Source: Bryobacterales bacterium (GTDB lineage Bacteria; Acidobacteriota; Terriglobia; Bryobacterales; Bryobacteraceae). From it: 33,468 nucleotides of DNA. The stretch spans positions 1 to 33,468 of the forward strand of contig JADLCT010000084.1 in the NCBI GenBank assembly GCA_020847045.1, in the 5' to 3' direction. The notes below the pieces were generated by a model. It worked only from the letters and a program-made list of their open reading frames with translations, searched no databases and had not been told where the DNA came from. The position numbers were made by a program, and so were the translations under genes. Shown piece by piece: positions 15,147 to 23,001 of the stretch. Each line of letters starts with the position of its first letter. The first letter of the stretch is position 1.

Positions 15147-16346
15147 TCAGCGCGGTTTAAATTCGAGCCGCAGACGCAGACGGACCTCGCGACCGGGCGT
15201 GTTGGATGGCTTGGCGGCATCCGCGGAGGCTTCCTTCGCAGATGCCGCCGGCGCTGGCGCACTCGGGGCCATGGCCCCCGGGGCGCCGCCCACGACGCCG
15301 CTGGCGGCCTGCGCTTGCGCCTGGTCTCTGGCACGGAAGAGATTCTGCGCCCCCTCCCCGGCGGCCGGCGTCACGGCGATGGCTACGTCCACGGGCTCAT
15401 CTCCCGGCGCCATGCCATCCACTCCCGGCAGATAGTAGGTCCGGCCCGGTAGCACAGTGATCGACTGCGCCGGGGCGCTCCCCACGGCCATCGTTAACCG
15501 TCCAGCCTCGGGAGGCCGCACGCGAAACCGCACGCGATCGCCTTTCTTCAACGCTCCCAACTCCACTGCTTCGAAGCGCCCGGCCACGCGGCGCTCCACC
15601 TGAAGCTCCAGCGCCGCGCTCGCCGCCGCGTCCAGTGCGGCATCGGCCTTGCGTGGTTCACTACGGGCCAAGCTCTTGGCTTTCTCCTCTTGATTCGCCT
15701 GCTCAGCCTTACCCGCCAGAGCGCCTTTATCCGCCAACTCTGCCTGCCGCACGGGCGCGTCCGTCATCTGCCGCACTTCGGCGGGCGGTGGCGCCGGCGT
15801 GGGCTTGGGATTAGACTCGGGCCTGGGTTTCGACGCCGCCTCGGGACGCTTTGCCACCGGTGGCGCCGCCGGTGGCATGGCCGGCGCGGCCTCATCCGCC
15901 TGGGGCCCGGCCTGCCGCACCGCGGCCAGCTCGACGGGCTGCTTTTCTTCGTGGCGCTTCACCACAAAAATCAACGCCAACCCAGCCGCCAGCGCGGGGG
16001 CCAGCCACCACATCCAGCGCAGGTTCCGGGTTTTCTCCGGTGGCCGTTGCGCCGCCGGCGCGGGAGCGGGCGCCTCTTTCCGCATGACCACCGCAGCCGG
16101 ATGCAAGATCTCGCGCGCAAACAGTGCCGGCTCCACGTCCATCGCGGCCAACGGCGCCATCCGCGCCAGTAACCGCGCCCGGAAGACGGGGTCGGCCAGC
16201 GCGTCGCGCAACGCTTCTTCATCGGCCAGAGCATCGAACAACTGCTGGTCCTCCAACGCCACGCGCATCAACTCGTTCCGCTCGGCGCTGGTGAGCGTTC
16301 CCGCGGCGTATCCACCCAGCAAGCGTTCCCACTCGCGCGCGTTCAT
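15147..16346 (-). CDS. Membrane anti-sigma-factor-like protein with long Ala/Pro-rich linker
   Basis: 399 residues, starting at the ATG that overlaps the sigma factor stop (ATGA, 16343-16346). The N-terminal cytoplasmic part (MNAREWERLLGGYAAGTLTS..., about 1-110) looks like the sigma-binding region of acidobacterial anti-sigma proteins, although the His/Cys zinc motif of ZAS factors is absent. One membrane helix spans about 111-129 (MWWLAPALAAGLALIFVV). Outside comes an Ala/Pro/Lys-rich linker of about 100 residues. A beta-rich domain follows (ALKKGDRVRFRVRPPEAGRL, then LPGRTYYLPG) that faintly recalls DUF4384, and then an Ala-rich tail. The anti-sigma role is inferred from operon position and topology. 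It probably senses an envelope cue together with the VIT-vWA protein downstream. Confidence 0.75.
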   Translation of the reverse strand: MNAREWERLLGGYAAGTLTSAERNELMRVALEDQQLFDALADEEALRDALADPVFRARLLARMAPLAAMDVEPALFAREILHPAAVVMRKEAPAPAPAAQRPPEKTRNLRWMWWLAPALAAGLALIFVVKRHEEKQPVELAAVRQAGPQADEAAPAMPPAAPPVAKRPEAASKPRPESNPKPTPAPPPAEVRQMTDAPVRQAELADKGALAGKAEQANQEEKAKSLARSEPRKADAALDAAASAALELQVERRVAGRFEAVELGALKKGDRVRFRVRPPEAGRLTMAVGSAPAQSITVLPGRTYYLPGVDGMAPGDEPVDVAIAVTPAAGEGAQNLFRARDQAQAQAASGVVGGAPGAMAPSAPAPAASAKEASADAAKPSNTPGREVRLRLRLEFKPR

Positions 16347-16864
16347 CCGGCCGCCTCCCTTCTCACCCATTCTCCGCCCATCAGCTCCAGCAACTGCTGC
16401 CGGCACCGGTGGTCCCACGTATACACGGTGGCGATGGCGCCGGCCCCCATTTCACGCCGGATCTCCTCATAGCTCTTGTCTTCCAGCTTCAGCCGGAACA
16501 GCTCCTGGCAGCGTCCGCCCAGCTTCGCGATGGCCGCCTCCAGCCTTGCCTGCAACTGTTTCTTTTCGAGCGCCAGGGCCTGGCTGATCGCGCCATCGGC
16601 CAGTGGCAGTTCCTCCACCTGTTCCGTGTTCCATTCGCCGCGCCGCGAGGCTTTGCGCCGGAACTCGGCCATCTTGAACCGCAGCACGGAAAAGGCCAGA
16701 GGCAGCAGATCCTCCGTACGGTCCTTGCCGGCATACCTGGTCTCCAGCACAAGCAGCGTCTCCTGGGCCAAATCCTCGGCCCACTCCCTCCCTAAGCGGG
16801 ATGACGCATAGGCCACCAACCTTTCACGCAAGGTGGCCAAAATCTGTTCCCGGGTTCCAGTCAA
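16343..16864 (-). CDS. ECF-type RNA polymerase sigma factor (module A)
   Basis: 173 residues from a TTG at 16862-16864, or up to 208 from an ATG at 16969. The shorter form is preferred because it begins just before the conserved REQILATLRERLVAYASSRL and avoids overlap with the divergent Tat-protein gene. Region 2 (about 8-75) contains REWAEDLAQETLLVLETRY and the DNA-melting segment LAFSVLRFKMAEFRRKASRR. Region 4 (about 115-165) contains CQELFRLKLEDKSYEEIRRE and a helix-turn-helix ending TVYTWDHRCRQQL. There is no region 3, as expected for group IV factors. Its stop overlaps the start of the anti-sigma-like gene. Its promoter probably shares the symmetrical -10 at 16939-16946. Confidence 0.88.
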   Translation of the reverse strand: MTGTREQILATLRERLVAYASSRLGREWAEDLAQETLLVLETRYAGKDRTEDLLPLAFSVLRFKMAEFRRKASRRGEWNTEQVEELPLADGAISQALALEKKQLQARLEAAIAKLGGRCQELFRLKLEDKSYEEIRREMGAGAIATVYTWDHRCRQQLLELMGGEWVRREAAG

Positions 16865-16938
16865 GCCGTCACCGTCCAGCCCTTCCCGCGGCCCGCCTCG
16901 CTCCGGTTTCCGGCTGTTACCGCATGCGGCATGGGCAA

Positions 16939-16946
16939 AGTATACT
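16939..16946. promoter_or_regulatory. Palindromic -10 element shared by divergent sigma factor and DUF1080 genes
   Basis: AGTATACT is a perfect 8-bp palindrome, so TATACT is read on both strands. Forward, TATACT (16941-16946) stands six nucleotides before the ATG at 16953, which would give a leaderless mRNA for the Tat-exported DUF1080 protein. In reverse, TATACT would start a transcript for the ECF sigma factor with a leader of about 65-70 nt. No good -35 box is seen on either side. Confidence 0.45.
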
Positions 16947-16952
16947 GCACGC

Positions 16953-17897
16953 ATGCGTTCACGCCGCACCTTCCTTGCCTCCCTCCCCCTGCTGGCCGCA
17001 ACTCAGCTTGCGGCCGCCCCTGGCGACTTCAATGGCCGCTGGAACATCACTGTCGAGAAAGAGCCTCGCGGCCGCGTCTGGTGGCTGGAAATCGAGGCCG
17101 CCGGCACGCAGACCATGCGTGGCAGGTTTGTCGGCGCGCCAGGCGGACAAATGGACGTCATCCCCGTGCTTCGTGAGGAAGGCGATGAACTGGTGTGGAT
17201 CTTCGAGCGCGCGGGCAAGAAGCTGACCTACAGGGCCCGGCTGACGACAGCCGGGACGCTGGAGGGCACGTTCCAAACCGAGGGCTCGCCCACCGCGCTC
17301 CGGTTCACAGGCCGCCGTTCCCCCATTCTTCGCGACCATGACGATGGATCCTGGATTCCCGGCAAGCCCGTCGAACTTTTCAACGGGCGCGACCTCACCG
17401 GCTGGTCCCCACGCTTCCCCGGACGTCCCATGGAATGGTTCGTGGAAGGTGGCCTATTGAAAAACAAACCCCGCGCCTCCGACATCGCCACCAACGCGAG
17501 GTTCGGCAATTTCAAGCTGCACGTCGAGTTCAAGGTCGCACAGAACTCCAACTCCGGCATTGGACTGCGCGCCCGCTACGAGGTTCAGATTTACGGCGAC
17601 TACGGCCAGCCACCCTCGCTGCACGGCAACGGCGCTCTCTATTCCCGCCTTCCGGCCAAGGTGAACGCCACGTTGCCGCCAGACCAGTGGCAGACCTACG
17701 ACATCACCCTGATCGGCCGCGAGCTCACTGTTGTGCTAAACGGCAAGACACTGCACGACCACGTTGAAATCGAGGGCCTGACGGCCATGGCCACCGATGC
17801 CGATGAGTCCGCGCCCGGTCCGCTGGCGCTGCAAGGCGATCACGGCCCGGTGGAGTTCCGCAAGATTACGCTGACGCCGCTGGTGAAGAGGCGGTAG
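16953..17897 (+). CDS. Tat-exported DUF1080 (3-keto-disaccharide hydrolase-like) protein
   Basis: 314 residues. The N-terminus MRSRRTFLASLPLLAATQ is a near-perfect twin-arginine signal (SRRTFL followed by a hydrophobic run and an AAA cleavage region), so the folded protein should reach the periplasm. Residues about 25-125 form a beta-rich domain of unknown type (DFNGRWNITVEKEPRG...). From about 135 to the end is a DUF1080 domain, a concanavalin-like fold, with ELFNGRDLTGW, GNFKLHVEFKVAQNSNSGIG, RYEVQIYGDYG and ALQGDHGPVEFRKI. This family is associated with carbohydrate degradation, including reported 3-keto-glycoside cleavage; the substrate here is unknown. The ATG has no Shine-Dalgarno sequence but a well-placed TATACT box. 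Confidence 0.9.
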   Translation: MRSRRTFLASLPLLAATQLAAAPGDFNGRWNITVEKEPRGRVWWLEIEAAGTQTMRGRFVGAPGGQMDVIPVLREEGDELVWIFERAGKKLTYRARLTTAGTLEGTFQTEGSPTALRFTGRRSPILRDHDDGSWIPGKPVELFNGRDLTGWSPRFPGRPMEWFVEGGLLKNKPRASDIATNARFGNFKLHVEFKVAQNSNSGIGLRARYEVQIYGDYGQPPSLHGNGALYSRLPAKVNATLPPDQWQTYDITLIGRELTVVLNGKTLHDHVEIEGLTAMATDADESAPGPLALQGDHGPVEFRKITLTPLVKRR

Positions 17898-17922
17898 CGG
17901 CCGGCGCTCCCCGGCGGTGCGG

Positions 17923-17928
17923 CATAAT
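17923..17928 (+). promoter_or_regulatory. -10 box placed for a leaderless glcE mRNA
   Basis: CATAAT is followed by five nucleotides and the glcE ATG at 17934. It sits in the 36-bp gap after the DUF1080 gene. No Shine-Dalgarno sequence is seen. The spacing matches the other leaderless candidates in this window, although the first base deviates from TATAAT. Confidence 0.35.
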
Positions 17929-17933
17929 AGCCA

Positions 17934-19040
17934 ATGGCCCACACGATTTCCCCGTCGCAGCCGGAGGAACTCGCCCAGGCACTCGCCTCGGCCCGCGCCT
18001 CCGGCCATCCCATCACGCTTACCGGCGCGGGTTCCAAGTCCGGCTATGGCGGTCCGCTCCCGCCCGCCGGAACCATCGTCTCCACGGCTTCGCTCAACCG
18101 GATTCTCCAATACGAGCCGCACGACCTGACCATCTCCGTGCAGGCCGGCCTTGGCTGGGCCGAATTGGAACGTACGCTCGCCGGACATCACCAGGCCATC
18201 CCCATCGATCCACCCTTTTCGCAGGCGGCCACGGTGGGCGGCGTCGTCGCCACCGGACTCTCCGGGCCCCGCCGCCTGAAGACCGGCTCGGTCCGCGACC
18301 TCGTCATCGGCATGAGCTTTGCCACGCTCGAAGGCAAGCTGGTGCAAACCGGCGGCATGGTGGTCAAGAACGTGGCCGGACTCGACATGGCCAAGCTGAT
18401 GGCCGGCTCCTGGGGCACTCTGGCCGCCATCGCCAGCGTGAATTTCAAGCTGATCCCCTCGCCGCCGCTCACGCGCACGTTCCTGCTGCCGGCCTCGCGT
18501 CTGGATGGCGCGCAGCGCGGGCTGCTGCAGCCGGTTGCCTACGACCTGCGAAAGCTGCCGCGCCAGCCCGCGCAACTGCTCATCCAGTGCGCCGGAACCG
18601 AAGCCGTCATCGCCCGCTGCACGCGCGAACTGCCGGGCGCCGAATCGCTCGAAGGCCCCGCCGAGGCCGCTCTCTGGGAGGAGGTGCGCGAATTCGGCCC
18701 GCGCTTCCTGGCCGCACATCCCGAAGGCGTCATCGTCCGCACGCCGTGCACACTGACACAAACGCCGCGGCTCGTCGAAGAGCTGCCCTATTCGGGCGTC
18801 GCCCGCGCCGGCAATGGCGTCGTTCATGCCGCCTTCCCCTCGCCGGATGAGGCACTGGACTGGATGCGACTATGCCAGTCACAGGGCCTTGCACCGGTTG
18901 CCGAAGCCGCGCCCGCCGGATTCCCCCTGGAGCAGCGTTGGCCCGCGCCCGGCGGCGATTTCCCGCTGATGCAACAACTAAAGTCGATGTTCGACCCCAC
19001 GCACATACTGAATAATGGGCGGCTCTATGGACGGATTTGA
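17934..19040 (+). CDS. glcE: Glycolate oxidase FAD-binding subunit
   Basis: 368 residues, the usual GlcE length. GlcE is one of two FAD-binding subunits of the glycolate dehydrogenase complex GlcDEF, which oxidises glycolate to glyoxylate. The FAD-binding (PCMH-type) fold is visible in the first 180 residues: ITLTGAGSKSGYGGPLP, the LTISVQAGLGWAELERTL segment, FSQAATVGGVVATGLSGP, and LKTGSVRDLVIGMSFATLEG with GGMVVKNVAGLDMAKLMAGS. The C-terminus ends MFDPTHILNNGRLYGRI, typical of the family. Its 3' end overlaps the start of glcF, giving a coupled pair. GlcD is not in the window, so the third subunit must be encoded elsewhere if the complex is complete. Confidence 0.92.
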   Translation: MAHTISPSQPEELAQALASARASGHPITLTGAGSKSGYGGPLPPAGTIVSTASLNRILQYEPHDLTISVQAGLGWAELERTLAGHHQAIPIDPPFSQAATVGGVVATGLSGPRRLKTGSVRDLVIGMSFATLEGKLVQTGGMVVKNVAGLDMAKLMAGSWGTLAAIASVNFKLIPSPPLTRTFLLPASRLDGAQRGLLQPVAYDLRKLPRQPAQLLIQCAGTEAVIARCTRELPGAESLEGPAEAALWEEVREFGPRFLAAHPEGVIVRTPCTLTQTPRLVEELPYSGVARAGNGVVHAAFPSPDEALDWMRLCQSQGLAPVAEAAPAGFPLEQRWPAPGGDFPLMQQLKSMFDPTHILNNGRLYGRI

Positions 19041-20307
19041 CATACTCCGCGACAGGCCCCAGCAGGCCGATCTCGACAAGTGCGTCCACTGCGGCCTCTG
19101 CCTGAACTCCTGCCCGACCTATCGTGAGCTGGGCATCGAGATGGACTCCCCGCGCGGCCGCATCTACCAGATGAACCTGGTCGCCGCGGGCGCTCCGGTT
19201 TCGGCCGGCTACCAGGAGCACCTCGATCTCTGCCTGGCCTGCCGCGGCTGTGAATCCGCCTGCCCCTCCGGCGTCCAGTACGGCCGTCTCATTGAGGACG
19301 CCCGCGCGCAGATTGAAGCGGAGCGTCCGCGCCCGCCGCTGGTCCGCTGGCTGCGCCGCTTTGTCTTCGATACGCTGCTTCCCTCGCCCACACTGCTTCG
19401 GCTGGCCGCGCTGCAACTGGCCGTTTACCAGCGCAGCGGCCTGCAGTCGCTCGTTCGCTCGCTGGGCATCCTGCGCGGCCTCGGCCTCGACAAACTCGAC
19501 GCGCTCTCCCCGGACGCCCAGTTTCCCACCTTCTTCTCTCAATACGGCAAAGTGTTCCCACCGCACGGCGAACGCCGCTACAAGGTAGCCCTGCTGGGCG
19601 GATGCATCGCCAACGTCAGCTTCGCCCGGCTGCACGAGGCCACCGTACGCGTTCTGCGCGCCAACGGCTGCGAGGTGCATGTTCCCAAGGAGCAGACCTG
19701 CTGCGGCGCGCTCGCCCTGCACGCGGGCGTACGCGGCACGGCGCGGCGGCTCGCGGCGCACAACGTGGAGGCGCTGGCCAACGCCGGTTTTGACGCGCTC
19801 ATCACCAACGCGGCCGGCTGCGGCTCCACGCTGAAGGAGTACGATCATTTGCTCGGCACGCCCGAAGCCCAGCGGTTTTCGTCACTGGTGAAGGACATCA
19901 ACGAGTTCCTCGCTTCCATCGAACTGGCGCCGCCAGAGGATGCCGTTCCGCTCCGCGTCACCTATCAGGATTCCTGCCATCTCTGCCACGGCCAGAAGAT
20001 CCGCTCGGCTCCGCGCAAGCTATTGAACGCGATTCCAGGCTTGACCTTTGTCGAAATGCCCGGCTCGGAGCTGTGCTGCGGCTCAGCCGGCATCTACAAC
20101 ATCGTTCAGAACGAGATGTCGATGAACCTCCTCGACAAGAAGATGGACTCGATCGCCACCACGGGCGCCGCCGCCATCGCCACGGCCAACCCCGGGTGTA
20201 TGATTCAACTCACGGCTGGCGCCCGTCGCCAGAACACGGGGCAGAGCGTTCTCCACGTCGTCGAACTGCTCGACCGCGCCTACGCCAACACCCGGAACTC
20301 CGCATGA
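19015..20307 (+). CDS. glcF: Glycolate oxidase iron-sulfur subunit
   Basis: 430 residues. GlcF carries electrons from the flavin subunits towards the membrane. Two [4Fe-4S] ferredoxin motifs are present near the N-terminus: CVHCGLCLNSCP (about 22-33) and CLACRGCESACPSG (about 71-84). Two cysteine-rich (CCG-type) domains follow, with EQTCCGALALHAG and DSCHLCHG...ELCCGSAGIYN. The start is ambiguous: ATG at 19015, or ATG at 19027 (MDGFDIL...), neither with a strong Shine-Dalgarno sequence; both overlap the end of glcE, suggesting reinitiation. Its TGA overlaps the ATG of the next gene (ATGA, 20304-20307). Confidence 0.94.
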   Translation: MGGSMDGFDILRDRPQQADLDKCVHCGLCLNSCPTYRELGIEMDSPRGRIYQMNLVAAGAPVSAGYQEHLDLCLACRGCESACPSGVQYGRLIEDARAQIEAERPRPPLVRWLRRFVFDTLLPSPTLLRLAALQLAVYQRSGLQSLVRSLGILRGLGLDKLDALSPDAQFPTFFSQYGKVFPPHGERRYKVALLGGCIANVSFARLHEATVRVLRANGCEVHVPKEQTCCGALALHAGVRGTARRLAAHNVEALANAGFDALITNAAGCGSTLKEYDHLLGTPEAQRFSSLVKDINEFLASIELAPPEDAVPLRVTYQDSCHLCHGQKIRSAPRKLLNAIPGLTFVEMPGSELCCGSAGIYNIVQNEMSMNLLDKKMDSIATTGAAAIATANPGCMIQLTAGARRQNTGQSVLHVVELLDRAYANTRNSA

Positions 20308-22049
20308 CCACCATTCGTCTTCCCCTGCCCGTCCTGCTGATCGCGCTGGCCACACTGGCGGCGGCGCGCGCCGCCCAGCCCGGCGAACTGAAAGACTCCG
20401 CCGGCAACGTGATCATCAAATATTCCGTCGAGGCTCCCACGCTCATCACATCGGCATCGGACCCGGCGCGGCAGTTCGGCCTCTTCCTCTGCTTCCCCGA
20501 GCATGACCGCCCTGTGGATGACGAGATTCTTCCCGTTCGCGAAGCGCTGAAACGAGCGGGGCTGCTGGAGCGCTACGTCATCCTGGCCGGAGGCCCACGG
20601 GAGCGCAAGTTCGGTCCCAAGGACCACGAGCCCATTCAGAAGCTTCTCGCCTGGGCCTTGAAAACCTATCCCATCAATCCGCGCCGCGTGTATATGTACG
20701 GCAAAGGCGAGGGCGGCAAGATCTCCGGCGAGTTTTCGATGCTGCATCCCGAACTGATCGCCGGCTCCATCAGCTATAGCTGGGGCTGGTGGCGCATGAC
20801 ACCCGAGATAACCGAGCCGCTCGACGCCGCGCGCACCAAACCCGAAGTCTACATGGTTCTCGGCCTGCGCGATCTTTCCTACCATCTCACCAACGTCCGC
20901 GATGCGTACTCGCGCACCTACGCCAAGGGCTACCACATCATTTACCGTGAGTTCGCCGATCTTGGCGCGCGCACCTACCATCCGCCATCCAACGACGACG
21001 CCATCGCCTGGGCCACACGGCTCCGCCACAAGACCATGCCACTCTCCCGGCAGGAGCACGCCCTGCTGGATCAGACCGCCGCCGGGCCGAAGATGGTCAA
21101 CGGGCGGCTGCCCGCCCTCGCGCTGGTGGGCGGCGCGCCCGCCGGTGTGATTCTGCGCAAATTTCTGGCCTCGCCGAACGCGGAGCTTCGCGCCGCCGCC
21201 GCCCGCACCGCCTATGACGCCATCTTCGACGAGGAGACCATGACGGCGCTTGGCCGCGCCGCGCTCGATGCAGACGCCACGGTGCGCCGTGAGGCTCTGC
21301 GCTCGCTCGCTCTGCAAGCCAACTGGCGCTCCGCCGCCGCGCAGCAGGCTCTGATCGATCTCGCTCTGGTTCCCGGACGCGCCATTGGCCCTGAGGACCG
21401 CGTCACGGCGGCCGACGGCATCATCCAAGCCCTCCGGCTTCAGGTCAACGGCTACCGTCAGGATCCGGCTCTGTTTGCCGCGCTGGTCAAACTGCTGGCA
21501 AGCGACGACGAGCGGCTGCGCACGATGGCGGGCAACTTCCTTGCTCCCATCCGCGATCCCGGCTACCGGGGCGACATGGGCCGTCCGGAACAAAAGATGC
21601 CCGAAGGCGGCTGGGATCAGTGGGTGCAGACCACCACGGCGCGCGCGCTCGATTATTTCGCCGGGTATGCCGTCTGTCCTGGCGCGTCAGAAGAGCTCAT
21701 GCGGAAGTACTGCGACGGCGGCGCCTTCCTGACGGGCCGCAACCCCGCCACCGGAGCCGTCTCCCCACAGAACCCGGCCGAAGGCTTCCGGCTCACACGC
21801 GAGTCCGCCGAGGCCGGCTACGTTCCGGCGCAGGCCATGCTCGGCATGCTCTACGCCATCGCCAAAGGCACGGAGCAGAATCTACCGCAGGCGCGCGCCT
21901 GGTGGGAGAAAGCGGCTGACGCCGGGCATCCTCTGGCCGCCCGCAACCTGTCCTCGCTTTACAGGGGCGCGGCGGGCGTTCCCTCAGACCCCAAGCTGAC
22001 GCAAAAATACCTGGATCAGTACACCAGCTCGCTGTCCGGTGGAAAGTAA
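20304..22049 (+). CDS. Exported esterase-like/HEAT-repeat/Sel1-repeat fusion of unknown function
   Basis: 581 residues. Residues 1-23 form a signal peptide (MTTIRLPLPVLLIALATLAA...). Residues about 35-245 look like an alpha/beta-hydrolase (esterase) fold: LFLCFPEHDRP, YVILAGGPRERKFG, then VYMYGKGEGGKISGEFSM where a GxSxG nucleophile elbow would be expected. There Glu136 stands in the serine position, so activity is doubtful. Residues about 255-420 are HEAT-like helical repeats (PNAELRAAAARTAYDAIFDE, LDADATVRREALRSLALQ). Residues about 490-555 contain Sel1-like repeats (AEAGYVPAQAMLGMLYAIAK, AADAGHPLAARNLSSLYRGA). It is coupled to glcF by an ATGA overlap, which may be positional rather than functional. 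Probably a periplasmic scaffold. Confidence 0.82.
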   Translation: MTTIRLPLPVLLIALATLAAARAAQPGELKDSAGNVIIKYSVEAPTLITSASDPARQFGLFLCFPEHDRPVDDEILPVREALKRAGLLERYVILAGGPRERKFGPKDHEPIQKLLAWALKTYPINPRRVYMYGKGEGGKISGEFSMLHPELIAGSISYSWGWWRMTPEITEPLDAARTKPEVYMVLGLRDLSYHLTNVRDAYSRTYAKGYHIIYREFADLGARTYHPPSNDDAIAWATRLRHKTMPLSRQEHALLDQTAAGPKMVNGRLPALALVGGAPAGVILRKFLASPNAELRAAAARTAYDAIFDEETMTALGRAALDADATVRREALRSLALQANWRSAAAQQALIDLALVPGRAIGPEDRVTAADGIIQALRLQVNGYRQDPALFAALVKLLASDDERLRTMAGNFLAPIRDPGYRGDMGRPEQKMPEGGWDQWVQTTTARALDYFAGYAVCPGASEELMRKYCDGGAFLTGRNPATGAVSPQNPAEGFRLTRESAEAGYVPAQAMLGMLYAIAKGTEQNLPQARAWWEKAADAGHPLAARNLSSLYRGAAGVPSDPKLTQKYLDQYTSSLSGGK

Positions 22050-22081
22050 CGGGCGTGCAACCGGCGGCAATCGCCTGGCGC

Positions 22082-22654
22082 CTATTCCTCCTCGTCCTTC
22101 TTGGATGGACTGGCGTGCTTACGTGCCTCGGCCGGCAAGTTGATCTCCGGAATTCCAAACTTTCCGCCCAACTCCTGGAGTTGCTCGGGACGGATGCTGC
22201 CGATAATGTTCACCACGGCCAGTTCCTTCGGCTGGGCCGCGATCACCACCAGCCCCTGGATCACATCGCCGTCCGTCTTCATGTAGACGCCCGTGTTATC
22301 CCCGCCCGGCTTTGTGCTCCGCGCATCCACAATCTTGTTCCAGCCGCCGCCATTGTACTGGGAACGGAACTTCTCCACGTCGCTCAGTGAATACTCGCCC
22401 GGCGCGTGAAACCGGTAGACCCGCACATAGACGCCGCGCAGGTTCTTGAGCAGTCCTTTCACGGCCTCCTCGTTGCCGTTCCCCTTCCCGCCCATGAACC
22501 GCCCCGCCATCCGCAGCATGTTTTCATCGAGGTTCACCTCGACGGTCTCGGCCGCCTTGGGCGCAAGCTTCGCCCAATCGAAGTCCTTGGGCTGCGCCCA
22601 GATTACCGGCGCGCACAGAGCCGCCGTCATCACATAGGCCAATGCCTGTGTCAT
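22082..22654 (-). CDS. Exported DUF4252 protein
   Basis: 190 residues. The first 21 form a signal peptide (MTQALAYVMTAALCAPVIWA, then QPKDF). The rest fits the DUF4252 family: acidic and basic alternation with LKNLRGVYVRVYRF, FRSQYNGGGWNKIVDARS, VYMKTDGDVIQGLVVIAAQP and ELAVVNIIGSI. The C-terminus is charged (SPSKKDEEE). The biochemical function of the family is unknown. Its ATG overlaps the stop of the anti-sigma-like gene (22651-22654), which itself overlaps the sigma factor, making a three-gene coupled operon. It is probably the periplasmic component or effector of that ECF system. The gene ends 33 bp from the convergent HEAT/Sel1 gene. Confidence 0.85.
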   Translation of the reverse strand: MTQALAYVMTAALCAPVIWAQPKDFDWAKLAPKAAETVEVNLDENMLRMAGRFMGGKGNGNEEAVKGLLKNLRGVYVRVYRFHAPGEYSLSDVEKFRSQYNGGGWNKIVDARSTKPGGDNTGVYMKTDGDVIQGLVVIAAQPKELAVVNIIGSIRPEQLQELGGKFGIPEINLPAEARKHASPSKKDEEE

Positions 22655-23001
22655 TGGTCACCTCTCCTCTCACCCACCCCCGCCGTGTCATTTAGCCCGG
22701 CCACCTGATTCTGCGCCAGCGTCAACATTTCGCCCGTAATCCGCAACGCGAGCAGCAACTGGCGTTTGGCCTCCTGGCCCTGCCGGTACTGCTGGTAGCG
22801 CACGCCGCCGAACGCGGCCAGCGCCAGTCCCGCGGCCAATGCCACGGCCAGCCAGGCGCGCCGGGGCCGCATCGTCCGCGGCATCTCCCGCGCGGCCGCC
22901 GCCTGCTCCGGCAACCGCGCCATCACGCGCCTTGCGAAGCCTTCCGGCGCCGGCTTCCGCCGCAAGGCCTCTTTCAGTCCCTGTTCCATTTCCTGATTCA
23001 T
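22651..23001 (-). CDS. Short membrane anti-sigma-like protein (module B)
   Basis: 116 residues. A cytoplasmic N-terminus of about 48 residues (MNQEMEQGLKEALRRKPAPE...) precedes one membrane helix at about 49-66 (WLAVALAAGLALAAFGGV). A C-terminal part of about 50 residues outside the membrane (QQYRQGQEAKRQLLLALRIT...) looks helical. No zinc-binding His/Cys motif is present. ATGA overlaps join it to the sigma factor upstream (22998-23001) and the DUF4252 gene downstream (22651-22654). The anti-sigma role is inferred from topology and position. A long frame in the same register extends upstream through the sigma gene, but it is out of frame with that gene and has no protein-like features. Confidence 0.75.
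   Translation of the reverse strand: MNQEMEQGLKEALRRKPAPEGFARRVMARLPEQAAAAREMPRTMRPRRAWLAVALAAGLALAAFGGVRYQQYRQGQEAKRQLLLALRITGEMLTLAQNQVAGLNDTAGVGERRGDQ

Noticed and set aside
17736..18827. Minus-strand open frame of 363 codons
   Set aside because: Antisense to DUF1080 and glcE coding sequence with shadow-type composition (Gly, Arg, His, Asp) and no motif.
18730..19848. Minus-strand open frame of 372 codons
   Set aside because: Antisense to glcE and glcF, whose cofactor motifs identify the true strand.
20280..21593. Minus-strand open frame of 437 codons
   Set aside because: Antisense to the HEAT/Sel1 protein gene; its composition is typical of a shadow frame.
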